DNA of 64,000 bases from Amyelois transitella (lineage: Eukaryota; Arthropoda; Insecta; Lepidoptera; Pyralidae), in contig NC_083517.1 in the NCBI RefSeq assembly GCF_032362555.1, forward strand, positions 5,166,001-5,230,000, in the 5' to 3' direction. The translations under genes and the position numbers were made by a program. A model generated the notes under the pieces. That model did not search any database, had not been told where the DNA came from, and saw only the letters and a list, made by a program, of their open reading frames with translations. Shown piece by piece: positions 25,486 through 38,105 of the stretch (position 1 is its first letter; each line of letters begins with the position of its first letter).

Positions 25486-27380
25486 CACTGCACTTGTTTA
25501 CAGCCTGTATCTGAAATACTACGTTGCTATGAACCGCGACTTGTAAACAAAAAAAATCGATTGCGGCGATGTGTATATGGATATACCTATTCGAACAGTG
25601 AATTGTTCGCGGTGTAATTTAAAATTTGTGTCCAATAAAATGCCCTCTTTTGTCAACCATACATTAATCATGCTATTGTTAGTGTTCTTCCTATACTGTT
25701 GTGAAAATAGCTTGTTGTTTTTTTAAGCTTTCCTGGTTGAGCATGGTGTTATGTTTATCAAAATATACTTGCCTACCTACTTATTTTGATACAGCTAGTA
25801 TCAAAATAAGTATATTGCCCGCGACTACGTTCTCTGTAACTATTAACTGATTATTCAAATGTCTAAGTTATATTTCGGCAAACTTGTCTGACAAAGACAC
25901 ACACCTCCTTACAAACTTGGGTTATAATATTAGTAGGATTCTCCACTTGTTTTCAAACACAAATTCAATAAGGTTTTTTTAGTCTTATATTATTCTGATT
26001 TTTAAGAGAAGACTTCAATTTATTTTAAGATGCCATCTAGTGACGGGTATGAATAACATGAATTAAAGCACGGGCGCACCCTACAGTCTACTTTTGATAT
26101 TATTTTGTATCTCATATTCTGAGGAATTAAATCCATGTTTTGTGCGTGCGGTTAAACGCAAGGATGATTAGGTAAATTAAATATAGGCTTAGATATCACA
26201 TCAATAATTTAATCAGATCAATAAACATGTACTAGGTCCAGAAACGTAAAGTGCTATGATTATATAAAACAATAACAAATGTCTATTTCTAACTAGTAAT
26301 ATATCACGTTAAATGATTACATTCATTAAAATAAAAATCTAATATGTATGCCATCCACATATATTTGGATTGATTACATTTTATCTCTCCCATTCATTTA
26401 GTGTATTTATTTTGACACGACTATTTACTTGCTAATAAGATAGGCAGATATTTCATTAAGAAATACTGCCAAATTATAACAATTGTAAATACAAATCATA
26501 AACTGAATGTAATATAATAGTTAAATTGGTATGACAATTCACACACACTGGAAGAACAACAAAAGGCAGTAAATTTCCTAGTTTCTTTCTTTTTCTTATG
26601 AAGGAAAATTTTACAAAAATTTCTTTCTTTTTTTTATGAAGGGAAATTTTACAAAATTGCAACATCCCTTTTTCAGTTCAAGTAATATTTATGTATATGC
26701 CGAAGTGTATCACATACTCCATTCAGTACAAGGCAACTCAAGTGGCCTTTTTTAATTATTTCTAATATCAACAATATTTGTATCACAGTACACCACACCA
26801 AGACGATTGAAGGCTTAGAACCCATAGTTACTATAAAAATTGTTAGGTTTGGTAAATGTGTAACTTAACACTTGTAGTAGATAGTAGACTTGTAGTATAA
26901 TTTGTTCTTATTTTATTAATTTTCACTATTGATATTACATTTAAGCTGTTGATGTTCTCGCGAGTTCATTACCATCCCACATTCTTTATTTTTATTCTAA
27001 AATGGTCAAGTCTGTTCGACTTGGTTATAATTATTCATGTTTGGATACTTGGTAGGTACTAAACTGTCATGTGCCTCTATGTTCAATATATATATATATT
27101 TATAAAGAAGAAAGTAACAATAAATTTATGATGGTTACAATACATTATTTTTACACCAGATATTCCAGCCAGCAATGAATCCACCTGGAATTAGAGAAAA
27201 AACATATTAAGCACAAAATTAACTAAATAGTCATTCAACTAAAAGTTTCAGATAAACTATTTAAATAAATTTATTGAAAGAAAATATCTGTTAATATAAT
27301 ATAGTCCACAGTAAATCACACTGAGAAAACAAATTACCTTGTTATACTATCCAAATAAACAGAACATAATCAACAACTGC

Positions 27381-28114
27381 TTACATGAGACCCAACCTTT
27401 TCTTCTTGATTCGGAGTTTGTGAATTTGAGCCCTGAAACATTGAAATACACTTATATTACAATAAAGAAATTAAATTATTAATATTTATTTATTTATGTA
27501 AATTTACATATATTTACTACACAAGATAGAAAATAAATCATTAATATTCTGGCACCTAGTTTTAAAAACCATGTTATATAGTTTGTCTATGTGCTGCATT
27601 CTCTGAAATCAACAGAACTATTGCAATGCAATGCAATAATTGTATTGACTGCTTGCATTATGTCAGTTGACCGGTTATTGCATTGTCGGTAATATTGTTT
27701 GCTCTGCAGTAAATATCTGTTAGATTATTTTTTTTTGTGTACAGTTTCTCATAGAATATTCCTGGGTTTATTATGCTTAAGTCTTACTCAAGTTATACTT
27801 GAGAGCCATGAGTCTATACATTGTTTTTTGAGATATATTTAATTGGGTTCTTACTTTTTAGTCCTCTTTTTGCAATAAATTTTGTAGAAATATTAAAGGT
27901 AAAAAACTTTATATTTATCTACCAAACGTTTGCTCTAATTCAAGTAATTTAGACTTAATACAGGTATAATGTAGAGTACTGAATAGATATAATTTACTTA
28001 CTGGAGCATTAAAAGCTTGGCTCTTAGTACTAAAGTTGCGTGAATCCGATCATCAATACTTTCAATTTCTTGGTTGCGGATTGCGGGCAGGCCATTGTCC
28101 TGCCGCCTGGTCAT
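27381..28114 (-). CDS. Small 54-aa basic protein, two exons, copy B
   Basis: Exons are 28114-28002 and 27432-27381 with the same splice sites as copy A. The predicted protein is identical except the last residue (Met here, Ile in copy A). The UTR and intron around it contain many more indels than the coding parts, which suggests constraint on the reading frame. Confidence 0.65.
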
Positions 28115-29213
28115 GTCGTCCACAAATGAACAATACAAGAAGCACTGGCTAATTAATTTTTTTGCTTAAACATATAATTATCTTTCAAATTCAAAGTAAA
28201 ACAAAAGAGACAATGAAAACAACGCCGCAAATGTATTGATTTTGTTTTGTTTGTATTGATAAGTTAGTTGCCATAGTGTTGCCCTCTACAAATCATCTAG
28301 CGAGTGTTGTCAACTGTCTCCGATGAGGATGCGCTAAATCGATCCCAAAAGAGGTACAAAAAACAAAATTTTATTTGAAAAGCAAGCGATAAAGATCTTA
28401 AACAATATTGACTAACAAAAAAAAATATAACTACATTCTTTTAGATTTTGCACAAAATAATTATAGTAATTAAATAGCATTAAAATCATGGCAACACAAA
28501 GCACTGGCATTGAACCTGATATACTTTGTTATTTTTAGATTGGTGCTGAAAGTTTATTCTGACGCATTATCTAGGTAGGTTGAAGACGTTTTGAATTTAT
28601 TTTGTAATAAAGTTGTGAATTGTAAATATTTCCATAATCAAGTAGGTACATGTTGTTTATGTTATGTATGTAAGTAGGTACAATAAAAAGTTAGAGAATA
28701 TAAGTAATTCTAGCAGACCGATAATGTGAAATGAGCTGATGTATTTAAGCCTTATCCTAACAGGGACGTAGTAGAAAGAAGACCATAAATCCGATAATCA
28801 TAAAATTAAACCGGTAAATTTCTTTTGTGTGTTTGACTTAAATTTTCACGAATTAAAGTTAAACTAATTGAATTTCATGTTTTTTTTTATCACAACTTGT
28901 CAACCATTTTAAAGAGCGCCAAATATTGGAATAGAAAGACAATGAGTGTTGAGCGTTGAAGGCAAAAAGCTAAAACTAACGCCGTAAGCGTTAAGTTGGC
29001 AACATTATATAACATGACACAAGTAAGCCAGTGTTACCAGAATGCTTAGCCAAGTACCCAAATTTTTGAATTTTGAATTTTTGAATTTTTTTTGAATTTT
29101 TTGAATTTTAAATTAGTATCTAAAATAGTAGTAAAATTGTGTACAAAATAAGATTTCAAATTCAAATTCAAACGTATTATAATCCTACTACTTATTTAAA
29201 TTAAGGTACTCAT

Positions 29214-29555
29214 CTATAGAATAAAAATTGTTTTGAAGAAGCATAGATTTAATTTTTTTATTAACGTGAGTAATTTATTTTCATTTTTTATAGAATTTGG
29301 TAGTTTATTATAAATTTTTATTCCCATATGAAATGGGCTTTGGTGGAGCATTCTTATTCTTGCAGGTTGAATGCATAAGTTATTTTTATTTCTTGTGTGA
29401 TATGTATGTGTATCTTTTATTTGAGTAAATAAATGCTTATTTTTGTGTACAAATTGACATATATCCTGAATGTAAATTGAAGGTAGTGTTAGTAATTCAA
29501 TTTTTTTATAATATGGTTTGCAGCATACTTGTAAAATTAGCATGTGTCTAATCAT
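29214..29555 (-). mobile_element. LINE C-terminal remnant (CR1/Jockey-like), copy B, open frame
   Basis: A 113-codon open frame with the signature C-terminal layout of Jockey/CR1-type reverse transcriptases: YHTRNKNNL, then R....SPFHMGIKIYNKLP and a helical tail ending FFKTIF. There is no RT catalytic core, so it is a 5'-truncated relic. It ends in a TTTGAA-type 3' tail. Confidence 0.75.
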
Positions 29556-32500
29556 TTATTAAAATAAAAGCGATTGGACCGATTTTGATTATATTTGCAA
29601 AGAGACCGACAAATCTTGCAGAAGTTACATACATAACTACATACTTTTTGCTAGAAATAACATATAATCACGTCTATATTCCTTATGTAGTAGACAGAGC
29701 CAACAGTCTTCTGAAAGACTGAAAGGCCACGTTCAGCTGTTTGGCTTAATGATAGAAGTCCTTGTTTTATACTTAGGTATTTGGTACGAATCCCGTCGCA
29801 AAAGATAACAAGTAAGTAGAGGAGTAATGTAAGAGCTTTGGCGGTATTTTTTGGGTTTTAGTCTTGTGATGGTATCTAACCCATGGGATTCTGGATTCTC
29901 ATGTTGTACAAAATGATGGTCGCTATCTGGCACCGCAAGCAGTGTTCTGCGTGGTTGTAACGCTGTCAAATATGATCAAAACGATTTGTTTTTCAATGAC
30001 ACATTCATTCACATATAATAACGTCTATATCTCTTGCGGGGTAGACCAACAGTCTCGATAGGCTGAGAGGCTACCTTCAGGTTGCTAACGGACATGTAGT
30101 GACAGGTTGCTACCGCCTACAAGAGGAATTCTAACTTTTTAAGCCTATCCCTAAGTCGCCTTTTATGGCACTTTGTACTATATTTTTATATTTTTAATGT
30201 GCTCTTTTTAAATGAATAATATAGTATAATATACTTTATTACATTGCTTATTCACTAAGAAAAGAACGACCGAGTGTTGAAAAGCGTATGAAAAATACGG
30301 GCTTAATGTCGTTTTGGTGTTATCGAAAGTGGTGTAAGAGCTTTCGGGATATTTTTCTATAGAAATTAATGGTTCTTTGACCGGGTGACGAATCGCCACG
30401 ACTCTAGAGGGAGTGATACGAAAGGTTGGAAACTTAAGATATAATGTTCCTAACTATTTCATTTTTACCTATAACTGTATTTATAGATGTATTTCTTTCT
30501 TTATTTATAAGTTTATTATAATCCCTAGTAAGATTTTGCATTTTTCTGTACCTATTTAGGTGCAGTTACTTGCTATAGGTAACTTTTTATTAGGATGTGT
30601 GTTAAAAGATTTTTTGGCAATATCTTTCAAGTACAAACTTCGGTCAGTTACTATTTTATTATATGTTTAGATCTGATATCCTAATGGTTAGATCAGATCT
30701 CGGGTTCGCGTGGATGAGTAGGATAGATTTGCTCAGCTATAAGTAGAAAATATTAACCTTAAAATACTATAGCGATTTTGTTCTTAATTTTAGAAAAAAA
30801 AAAAGGTATTCATTAATACCCTTTTAGAAGAACATAGCTACTACAAGTAAATATTCTATAGCTAAGTCTCAATTAAGGGATCAATATAAAGTAGGGATAA
30901 ATGGGCGTTTAAGTGTTGTTTGCGAAGGACTTCGAGGGGAGGAGATATTGCCGCTGCGGAATGAAACATTGCATCACTCAATGACAGGGTCCAGGAGCCG
31001 AGGATTAATAAAACGCTCGAAATGCATTTTATGTGAATCTTTGTTTAAAAATTAAAAAAAGAGGGCACGCCTATTTTATGACAGATTGTTTGTTAAAATA
31101 TTTTACATATATATGTTACGGTAAATGTGGATAGTGCGGTTATTATGTAGATACAATTACCGGGAACTATGCATAATTACCAGTGCTCGCGGTAAAGGTT
31201 GTAAAAACTGTCGAATTAATTACATTTACCGGCAATTATATAAAATTACCATACCCCTTTAGTAAATGTAGTAAATAATGAAATCAAACATTATTAAAAT
31301 AAAAACAATTCTAGTCTTAACATTCTATAATCTACATATAATCTCGGCTATTGAGGCTCAAATAGTGACACGTTACGAACTCATCGCCTTAAACAAGAAT
31401 GCGAAGTATGTAAAATCTTTCCCTTGATTGAATTTTACAATCTGCATGGGAAGGAAAGCAGCAAGCACACACTATATTTTGCAGCATGAAAGTGTAAAAT
31501 GTTCGTGATGCTTCCTATTTAATAGTGAAATTTTTGTATCATCTAAACTTGATTAATAGAAATTTCTATATTATACAGTACTTTCCTACTACTGAATCTT
31601 AACATTAATTTACAAGCATGAAAATTGAAATATTTCACAGTAACCCTCACCATATTTGCGGACCGGAACTGAATTTAAAATAGGGTTTATACCCATTTGA
31701 CACTGCTTTAAAATTGCACGTTTCAACTCAGCATTTTTATTAGCCGCTTTCCTCTTTGAAACGCGAGCGCCCCTCTCGGCGAATTTATTTAAATTCTTAA
31801 AAGAAATTTCGTTTTTCTTTGTGTTCCTCCAGTTACAATTTCGGAAGTCTTAAGTGAGTTGTTTCGAGTTACAGTTGTTTCTTGTAGTTAATTGTTTTGT
31901 GAGTTGGTTTGCGGAATCAGTGCATGATATTAATAAAAATGTGTTCCCTTTCTGGTTGCATCCCTTTAATGAAGTGGTAGCGGGGCGTCCCGGGAGTCCC
32001 CTGGGTACCGGGTGTCACGATGGCATATAAAACATTCACGCCGCGGTCCCGGTTAATAGCCGTAGCTTAGTATCCGTGTCGTTTATGTTACGCCAAGTTT
32101 TGTATGCAAATTAGGGTTGACGAGATACCCATCTTAGTTCATACCTTTCATGCAAAAACGTATACTAAATAATGAACTGATTATTAAAAACAGAACAAAA
32201 TATCAGAATTTAAATATACATATTGTTTTAACCGACTACTATTGGTATACTATCTTTTTATTTTGAAGAAGGAGGAGAACTAAATATTAAAATATTTAAC
32301 TAAAGTAAGATTAAAAATGTAGATAAGATTGTAATTCACAAACGAATATATTAATATTTATCCAAAACCGACGACATCAATGTAAACAATATATCTGCAA
32401 ATTAATCAAAGTTTGAAATTATTTCAATATTGATTTAACTCCAGTAAGTACCGGGCGGCGGGGAGAGTGTTTGTCGACGGCAAACAGCAATATCGGCGCT

Positions 32501-34774
32501 CCTCCGGGCTATGCCTGTTCCGGTTTTTCAATCGTTCGCTTATGATAATGAGAAATGCGAATCAGGGAGTGTTGGGTTAGGTGGCTACTAGCCCGCGTGT
32601 AACTGGACACCCAGGGACCACTTGCCGCCCATTTAAATAATTTTGTGGTCATTTGGTCCGTCAATAATTTTTACGATTTGGGTCTAATACATGTTCCGGA
32701 AGGGCCGAGCTATTGATACTCGTATTTGTAGTAAGAGAGAATTGTAGTTTCCACAGGTCGCACGAAGAGCGACCTACACGTGGGCGTAGTCACGAGCAAC
32801 AGCTTGAACCTAATTTTGTTTTCATTTGTGTTAAACTTTTTTTCTCTCTCTTTCCAGTCATTGCTTCACTTGCCTGGTCTGCAGTGATGCTTATTACCTT
32901 TCATATTCTCTTGAACTACAGCTAATTTCCTATATCTATGGATGATTTAGAAATAGCCTTCTTCCCGTTGACTAAATAAAATAAATAAATAAATCTGGAG
33001 AGGAGCCCGGGGTACGATTGACCATGGCTCCTGGACTGCGTAAGTCAGGGTTCACGGCTCAAGGCCGTCACTCTGGTGGGAATTTTGGGATTAAAGTACT
33101 TATTACCAAATTCATCAAAATCTGTCCAGTCGTTTTTGCACGAAAGAATAACAAACATAGATCCACATATTCTTAGAAACTAGGATATTTCAAAGCCAAT
33201 AACGTCGATTTCATCGCAGCGTGGGTGTCCTCGTAATTTACTTTTTGATCAGCCGACGAGAGACAAAGCTGAGTAATTATAATGGGTAACGTAATCTCAT
33301 TGTCGCGTTCCCCTAATGATTCGTCACTTTTAATGAGAGTTTGTTGTCTGATGGATTACCGACTACTCTTACTTCCCTTCTGTTTGATATTTTTAAATAC
33401 TGTTTTTAAATTAGCAAACAGATATAATTTGTCGTTACAATCAATACCTATTTGTAGAAAACGTGCGTGATGATGGTTGACTAATATACCAAGGCACAAC
33501 CCAAGCCTCTGGGTTTAGAAATTTGAAATTTGGCATGCAGGGTTCCGTTAGTCGTCTAGAACCCTAGACGACTACTAACATTAAGGGAGGTTTTTCTGAA
33601 TCGCGATTGTACTCTATTTTAAAATTTAATCTGTAATTTAATAAGTTAAGCTTTACGTGTACCATCGTGTACAAGGTACAACAAGGAGTTGAAAAATCTG
33701 CATCTTGACCGACATTCTGTCATATGCGATCTTGTCTTGCGATCAAAAATGAACTAGAGTACAAAAGGTATATTAAAAAATTAAAAACAAAAGTAAAATT
33801 GAGGGATAAAGCCGAATGGACATTGTTAAGGATCATCTCCAATCCACTCAGCAAGTTTCGTCGAGCCAGCACCCCGACGGCGGGTAATGAAGAGTTATGA
33901 GTCTGCCCGCCGCCTTAGAGATGCACTCTCATATTATCATAATCGATTGTCTGGACGAAGTCGTAAGTGATAATGACGCGTCTTTATGATTATAGGGATA
34001 AGATTTTTCGTTGATTTTTTAAAATTATTTGTTATTATTATTATTTCACTATAACACAAGAACAACTAATTAAAGTGTATCCTAAGTAGGTACATCAAGA
34101 TTTATCATCATCCTCCTGGCGTAGGTGCCTCCTTAGGAAGAGATCTCTTTGGTCGCGCTTTGTTACAGTGTGATCATGGTAGCTTCGATGGCATATAAAG
34201 TTAGGGATACGCCTATTTAGGTGTTATTAGGTAATTTTTTATATGTAATCATACCTATATGTTCAGTTGTCCTAGGACATTTGGGATTTGCCCGATTTTC
34301 TAGCAAATATTTACATTTATGCCTATCCTATTTGCATCCTTGTAGTTTTGCCAAGAGAGAATTAAAAACAAAAATTATATCTTCAAGCAAATAACCTTTT
34401 AGGTTTCACATGTACTTGTATGTATATAGGTAAGTACATGTTGTACTAAGTTCCACGTGAACGAGCATGATTCATCAGAACCCATTCACGGCGATCTCTG
34501 GATTCAGATGCGGTTTAAGTAGGGATGTAGCGAGTACTTACTTGAAATTTTTCGATATTTCGCTTTTAGTACTAGCGTGTACTCCATTGTATAATGAATA
34601 TCTAATCAACTGTTATCTACATATTTATGTACTCTGATCGAGTGGCCAAGCTATTTTTCTAGTTAAATGTTATATTGTTAGTAGTATACATTGTTTTTTT
34701 TTATTAGAGACAGTTGACGGTATCTTTTGGGTAGCAGTACATTTTCTTTTAATAAATACATATATGTACGTATT

Positions 34775-34855
34775 TATCAATTACGGGTAGACAGAGCCAA
34801 CAGTCTCGGAAAAATTGATAGGTCACGAGTAGTTGCACGGCTCAATAACATGTGA
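34775..34855 (+). repeat. ~230 bp lepidopteran repeat, fragment
   Basis: 'gggtagacagagccaacagtctcgg' followed by a diverged 'gataggtcacgagtagttgcacggctcaataa', preceded by 'acatatatgtacgtat'. Confidence 0.6.
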
Positions 34856-35519
34856 TTCAAATAATGACATTTAAACCTTTTAGAATTAAACGAACAGTGA
34901 TATTATTTCTTAGCCTGTATACGGCATTGCCTCTTAAAACAAAAAAGAAATATTATATAATACAATTTCAGCCAGTTCTGTGTCACTTGCTTAAATATTT
35001 TAGTTACAAAAATGCTTGCAAATTGCAAATATCGAAAATCACACCAATATGAGATTCCACAAAAATTCCAATAAAAAGAAGACATAATTAAGAACCTGTA
35101 TAAAATTACATAAATATCGAGGGCTGTCCCATCCCTAGACCCGTTGAAGAGAGATTTAGCGACGCGCTGTCGACGCGGCGGATTACCGTGATTTCCCGAG
35201 GGGCTCGGACCTAAAAGACACCTCGGTTGCATCGACATTATTACTTTCCCATCTCTACCTCGACAGCTGCCAAGTCACGGTAATTATTTTCTAAGTATCG
35301 TAATTATTTGTAGGGAGATAATTGTTTTGGTCAGCTAATGTTCAACAAGCACGTAGTACCGAGTTTATAGATATTCATGAAAATTGAATTTGCTCTTTGT
35401 TGCATAATATTCCGGGAATCGGCAAGACGAGCTGATCAAGATTACGTTCTGGATGAGGAAAGCTCATGACTGAAAAAAATGTTTTTTTGGTCTAAATAAA
35501 ATAAAGAAAATCATCGTGG

Positions 35520-35630
35520 CGATGTCACTATTTGTATCTCAATTATATCATCAAGCCAAAAAGCTAAAGGTGGCCTATCACTCTTTTCAAGACTGTTGGC
35601 TCTGTCTATACGTATATATGTATAAAATAA
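35520..35630 (-). repeat. ~230 bp lepidopteran repeat, fragment
   Basis: 'gtcactatttgtatctcaattatatcatcaagcc' ... 'gactgttggctctgtct', the complement of the family middle. Confidence 0.65.
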
Positions 35631-35807
35631 TCGTCTAATCTACTGGCATACAGTGTATGAGTGTTATTGCATATAGTGATGTTGCAATTATTTAAACTAT
35701 ATATTTTGACATGCAAAAACCTGGCAAAATATATACTTACTGGTATCTCACGTTTTCCTTTAGCAGGATTTGACAATCGTTCTCTCCAGTTAAGTTGCTT
35801 ATAATAT

Positions 35808-35869
35808 AAGCCGTTTTTATTCAGAAATTTTTATATATCTATATAAAAATTTCTGAACAAAAACGGCTT
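35808..35869. repeat. ~29-bp-arm foldback
   Basis: 'aagccgtttttattcagaaa...' pairs with '...tttctgaacaaaaacggctt' around a tiny AT loop, with one mismatch. Confidence 0.8.
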
Positions 35870-38105
35870 TCTGAAAAGAAATATATATTTCATGCGAATA
35901 TGAATGTTTGGTATGAAAATAAAAACATCTATGTCCACCCTCCCAGGCGCCAACAATGCATCACGGCGACATCCGCCGGAACTGGCGTAACGAGACCGTT
36001 GTTCCGCGCCCCGCACCCTCCACCCGCGCCCCTGGAGCTTCCCGTACCCACTAACATATAAATTATTAAGTTACTAGATAGAAGTGTACTACTCGAATCC
36101 AGGGCCGACACCTGAAGCTGAGGGCAGAACTCCGCTATAAGGAAGGGTTGATGACATCTTAAGCCATGCAGACCATGATTGAATGAAAGAGGTAGACCGT
36201 TGCGAATTTGAAAATAAAAGACAGAAAAAAGGCCTTTATTCAAGATACGACGTAACTTAACTACGAGTATGATCACGGGCTCACTTATATATTTCCAGAG
36301 GGGTGAGATAAGATTAGAATATTATCAGTTTGAATAACAAGTTATTCAACAGTCGTGCAAAGATTTGTAAATATGTTGTCTAGTCTCCCTAAATATTTAT
36401 TAGTCAATGTCACCCCCATGGAGATTATTTTCGATAGCATTCACTCTCAATACCATGGTGATGAATGCTAGCTCGTATTAATAATTTGTCCTCCGGCTAT
36501 TTACTGCTGTATCAGTTTATTAAAGTAATACAAAATGAGATGTTTTCATAGAACGCAGTTGGGGGCTGGCTAGGTTATCTGTTATTTTGATCGCGGGATA
36601 CGGAATTATTAAACGAATTGTAAAGCATTTTTCTCAGAAATTATTAAAGAATCTCTATTAATATTATAAATATTAAAAGAACTCTGTCTGACTGTCTGTA
36701 ACGCTTTCACAGCTAAACCACTGAATCGATTTTGACAAAATTTGATATAAAGATAGTTTTGGCCCTGAGGCAGAACTTACTTACTTTTTATTGTGAATGA
36801 ACAATGAATGAAAGATTGTCAGTGACCAAAAGATTGTCAGTGAACGTCGCAGGCAACAGCTAGTATAAAATAAATCTTTAAATTAAACAACTAAATTGTT
36901 GCTGCTCAATTAATTTTTTTTGACAGCTCAAACTGTGCTAACCCTGAGTACGTTGTATGTACGTACAACGACACAACATTTCTACAGTTTTAAATAAAAG
37001 TTGCCATTTCTATAGTCTATATTATTCCGAAAACTAAACATGTAATTGAATTAGCCCGGGAAAAATCTGATTCTTTTGATAGCTGAAATAAATCAGCACA
37101 TTTTAATTCCGATAATGATTTTCATTCGGATCTCAGCAGGAAACAAAAAAGGGTTGCGACCATTCCCGTAATCAAATCGGGACGAGGCACCCATTGTGCT
37201 GGAATTTTATTACGGTAGTGTTTATTGTGATTACTATTGTCTATGATTACTGATTTACTTTAAGAATTAGAATTAACTGGTTGGGTGCAAACCTCTTCAT
37301 CTGATAAGTCAACGGATGCAATTAAATTTATAAATAAAACAATTTAAAAATATCATATTATAAATCGGGGACGTCTTGGCTAAAGGTAGGGTCGATAAGC
37401 TTGCATGAAAGAATGTGAATAAAGCGAAAGAATTTTGCAGAGATCATAGCATGTGGAAAGATGTATAGTCTCTGCCCTTCGTTTCGGCAAAGCATCGTGA
37501 TTTTATGTATGTAGGTGTGTATAAATCTAATAAGGTCCCTCAGCAGTCCAACTGAGCTTTATTCAATTCGACTGTTGACCACTGATCACAATTCACTAAA
37601 ATTGTATTTGAAACATTAATTGTTTTTTTTATTACTTTCGTATTTACTATTCATATTTTACTAATTTTAATTTAACGGTACGGAATCGACAAGAAATTCT
37701 TATACTTTTATCTTTTATTGAGTATACACAAAAACCATGTATCAGAGGCGATTTTTCTTAAATGAAAAATTTATAAATTACTTTAGGCAAAATATTTTAA
37801 CCACTGCAGTTTTGTTACTTCTGAATAATGGTTAGGAATTATGTCGTCATCGCGTGTTGGTAATACAACACATACAAATGCTTTAATGGTCGGAATCCAT
37901 TAGACAGCGCATGTTTTAGTTCTATCAGTTTTAACGCATCGTTTTAGTTTTGTTTTGAAATAAATGTATTTGTACCTACATACCATGCAATATTGATTTT
38001 TACAGACCATTTACTTTATTTATTCAAAGGATTATAGAGAATCACTATAATATAAAATAATTCCAATAAATTGTTAAACATACATACATACATACATACA
38101 TAAAA

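Larger units (their letters stand above)
21779..30535 (+). repeat. Segmental duplication, copy B
   Basis: Direct repeat of 1-8271 and about 0.5 kb longer. It keeps several features that copy A has lost: a clean 12-bp target duplication around the internal LINE fragment (24639-24650 and 25139-25150) and an open LINE C-terminal frame at 29214-29555. It also carries B-only sequence, including the SINE at 22377-22637 and a 'gaatttt' simple-sequence stretch at about 29066-29113 that replaces roughly 110 bp of copy A. Confidence 0.97.
30536..38080. other. Gene-poor region with GC-richer islands
   Basis: No supportable coding exon. It holds fragments of the ~230 bp repeat (about 34780-34850, 35520-35625), a SINE-like scrap with TAAA repeats (about 32980-33190), foldbacks (33547-33579, 35808-35869), and GC-rich non-repetitive islands at about 31950-32100, 32445-32700, 33835-33920, 35120-35280 and 35930-36060 that could be regulatory. 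One island has a short open run (MHHGDIRRNW at 35957) without splice support. Confidence 0.45.

Noticed and set aside
29057-29113. Regular 'gaatttt' repeats that could suggest a CRISPR-like array
   Set aside because: No unique spacers; it is simple-sequence slippage next to a LINE tail.
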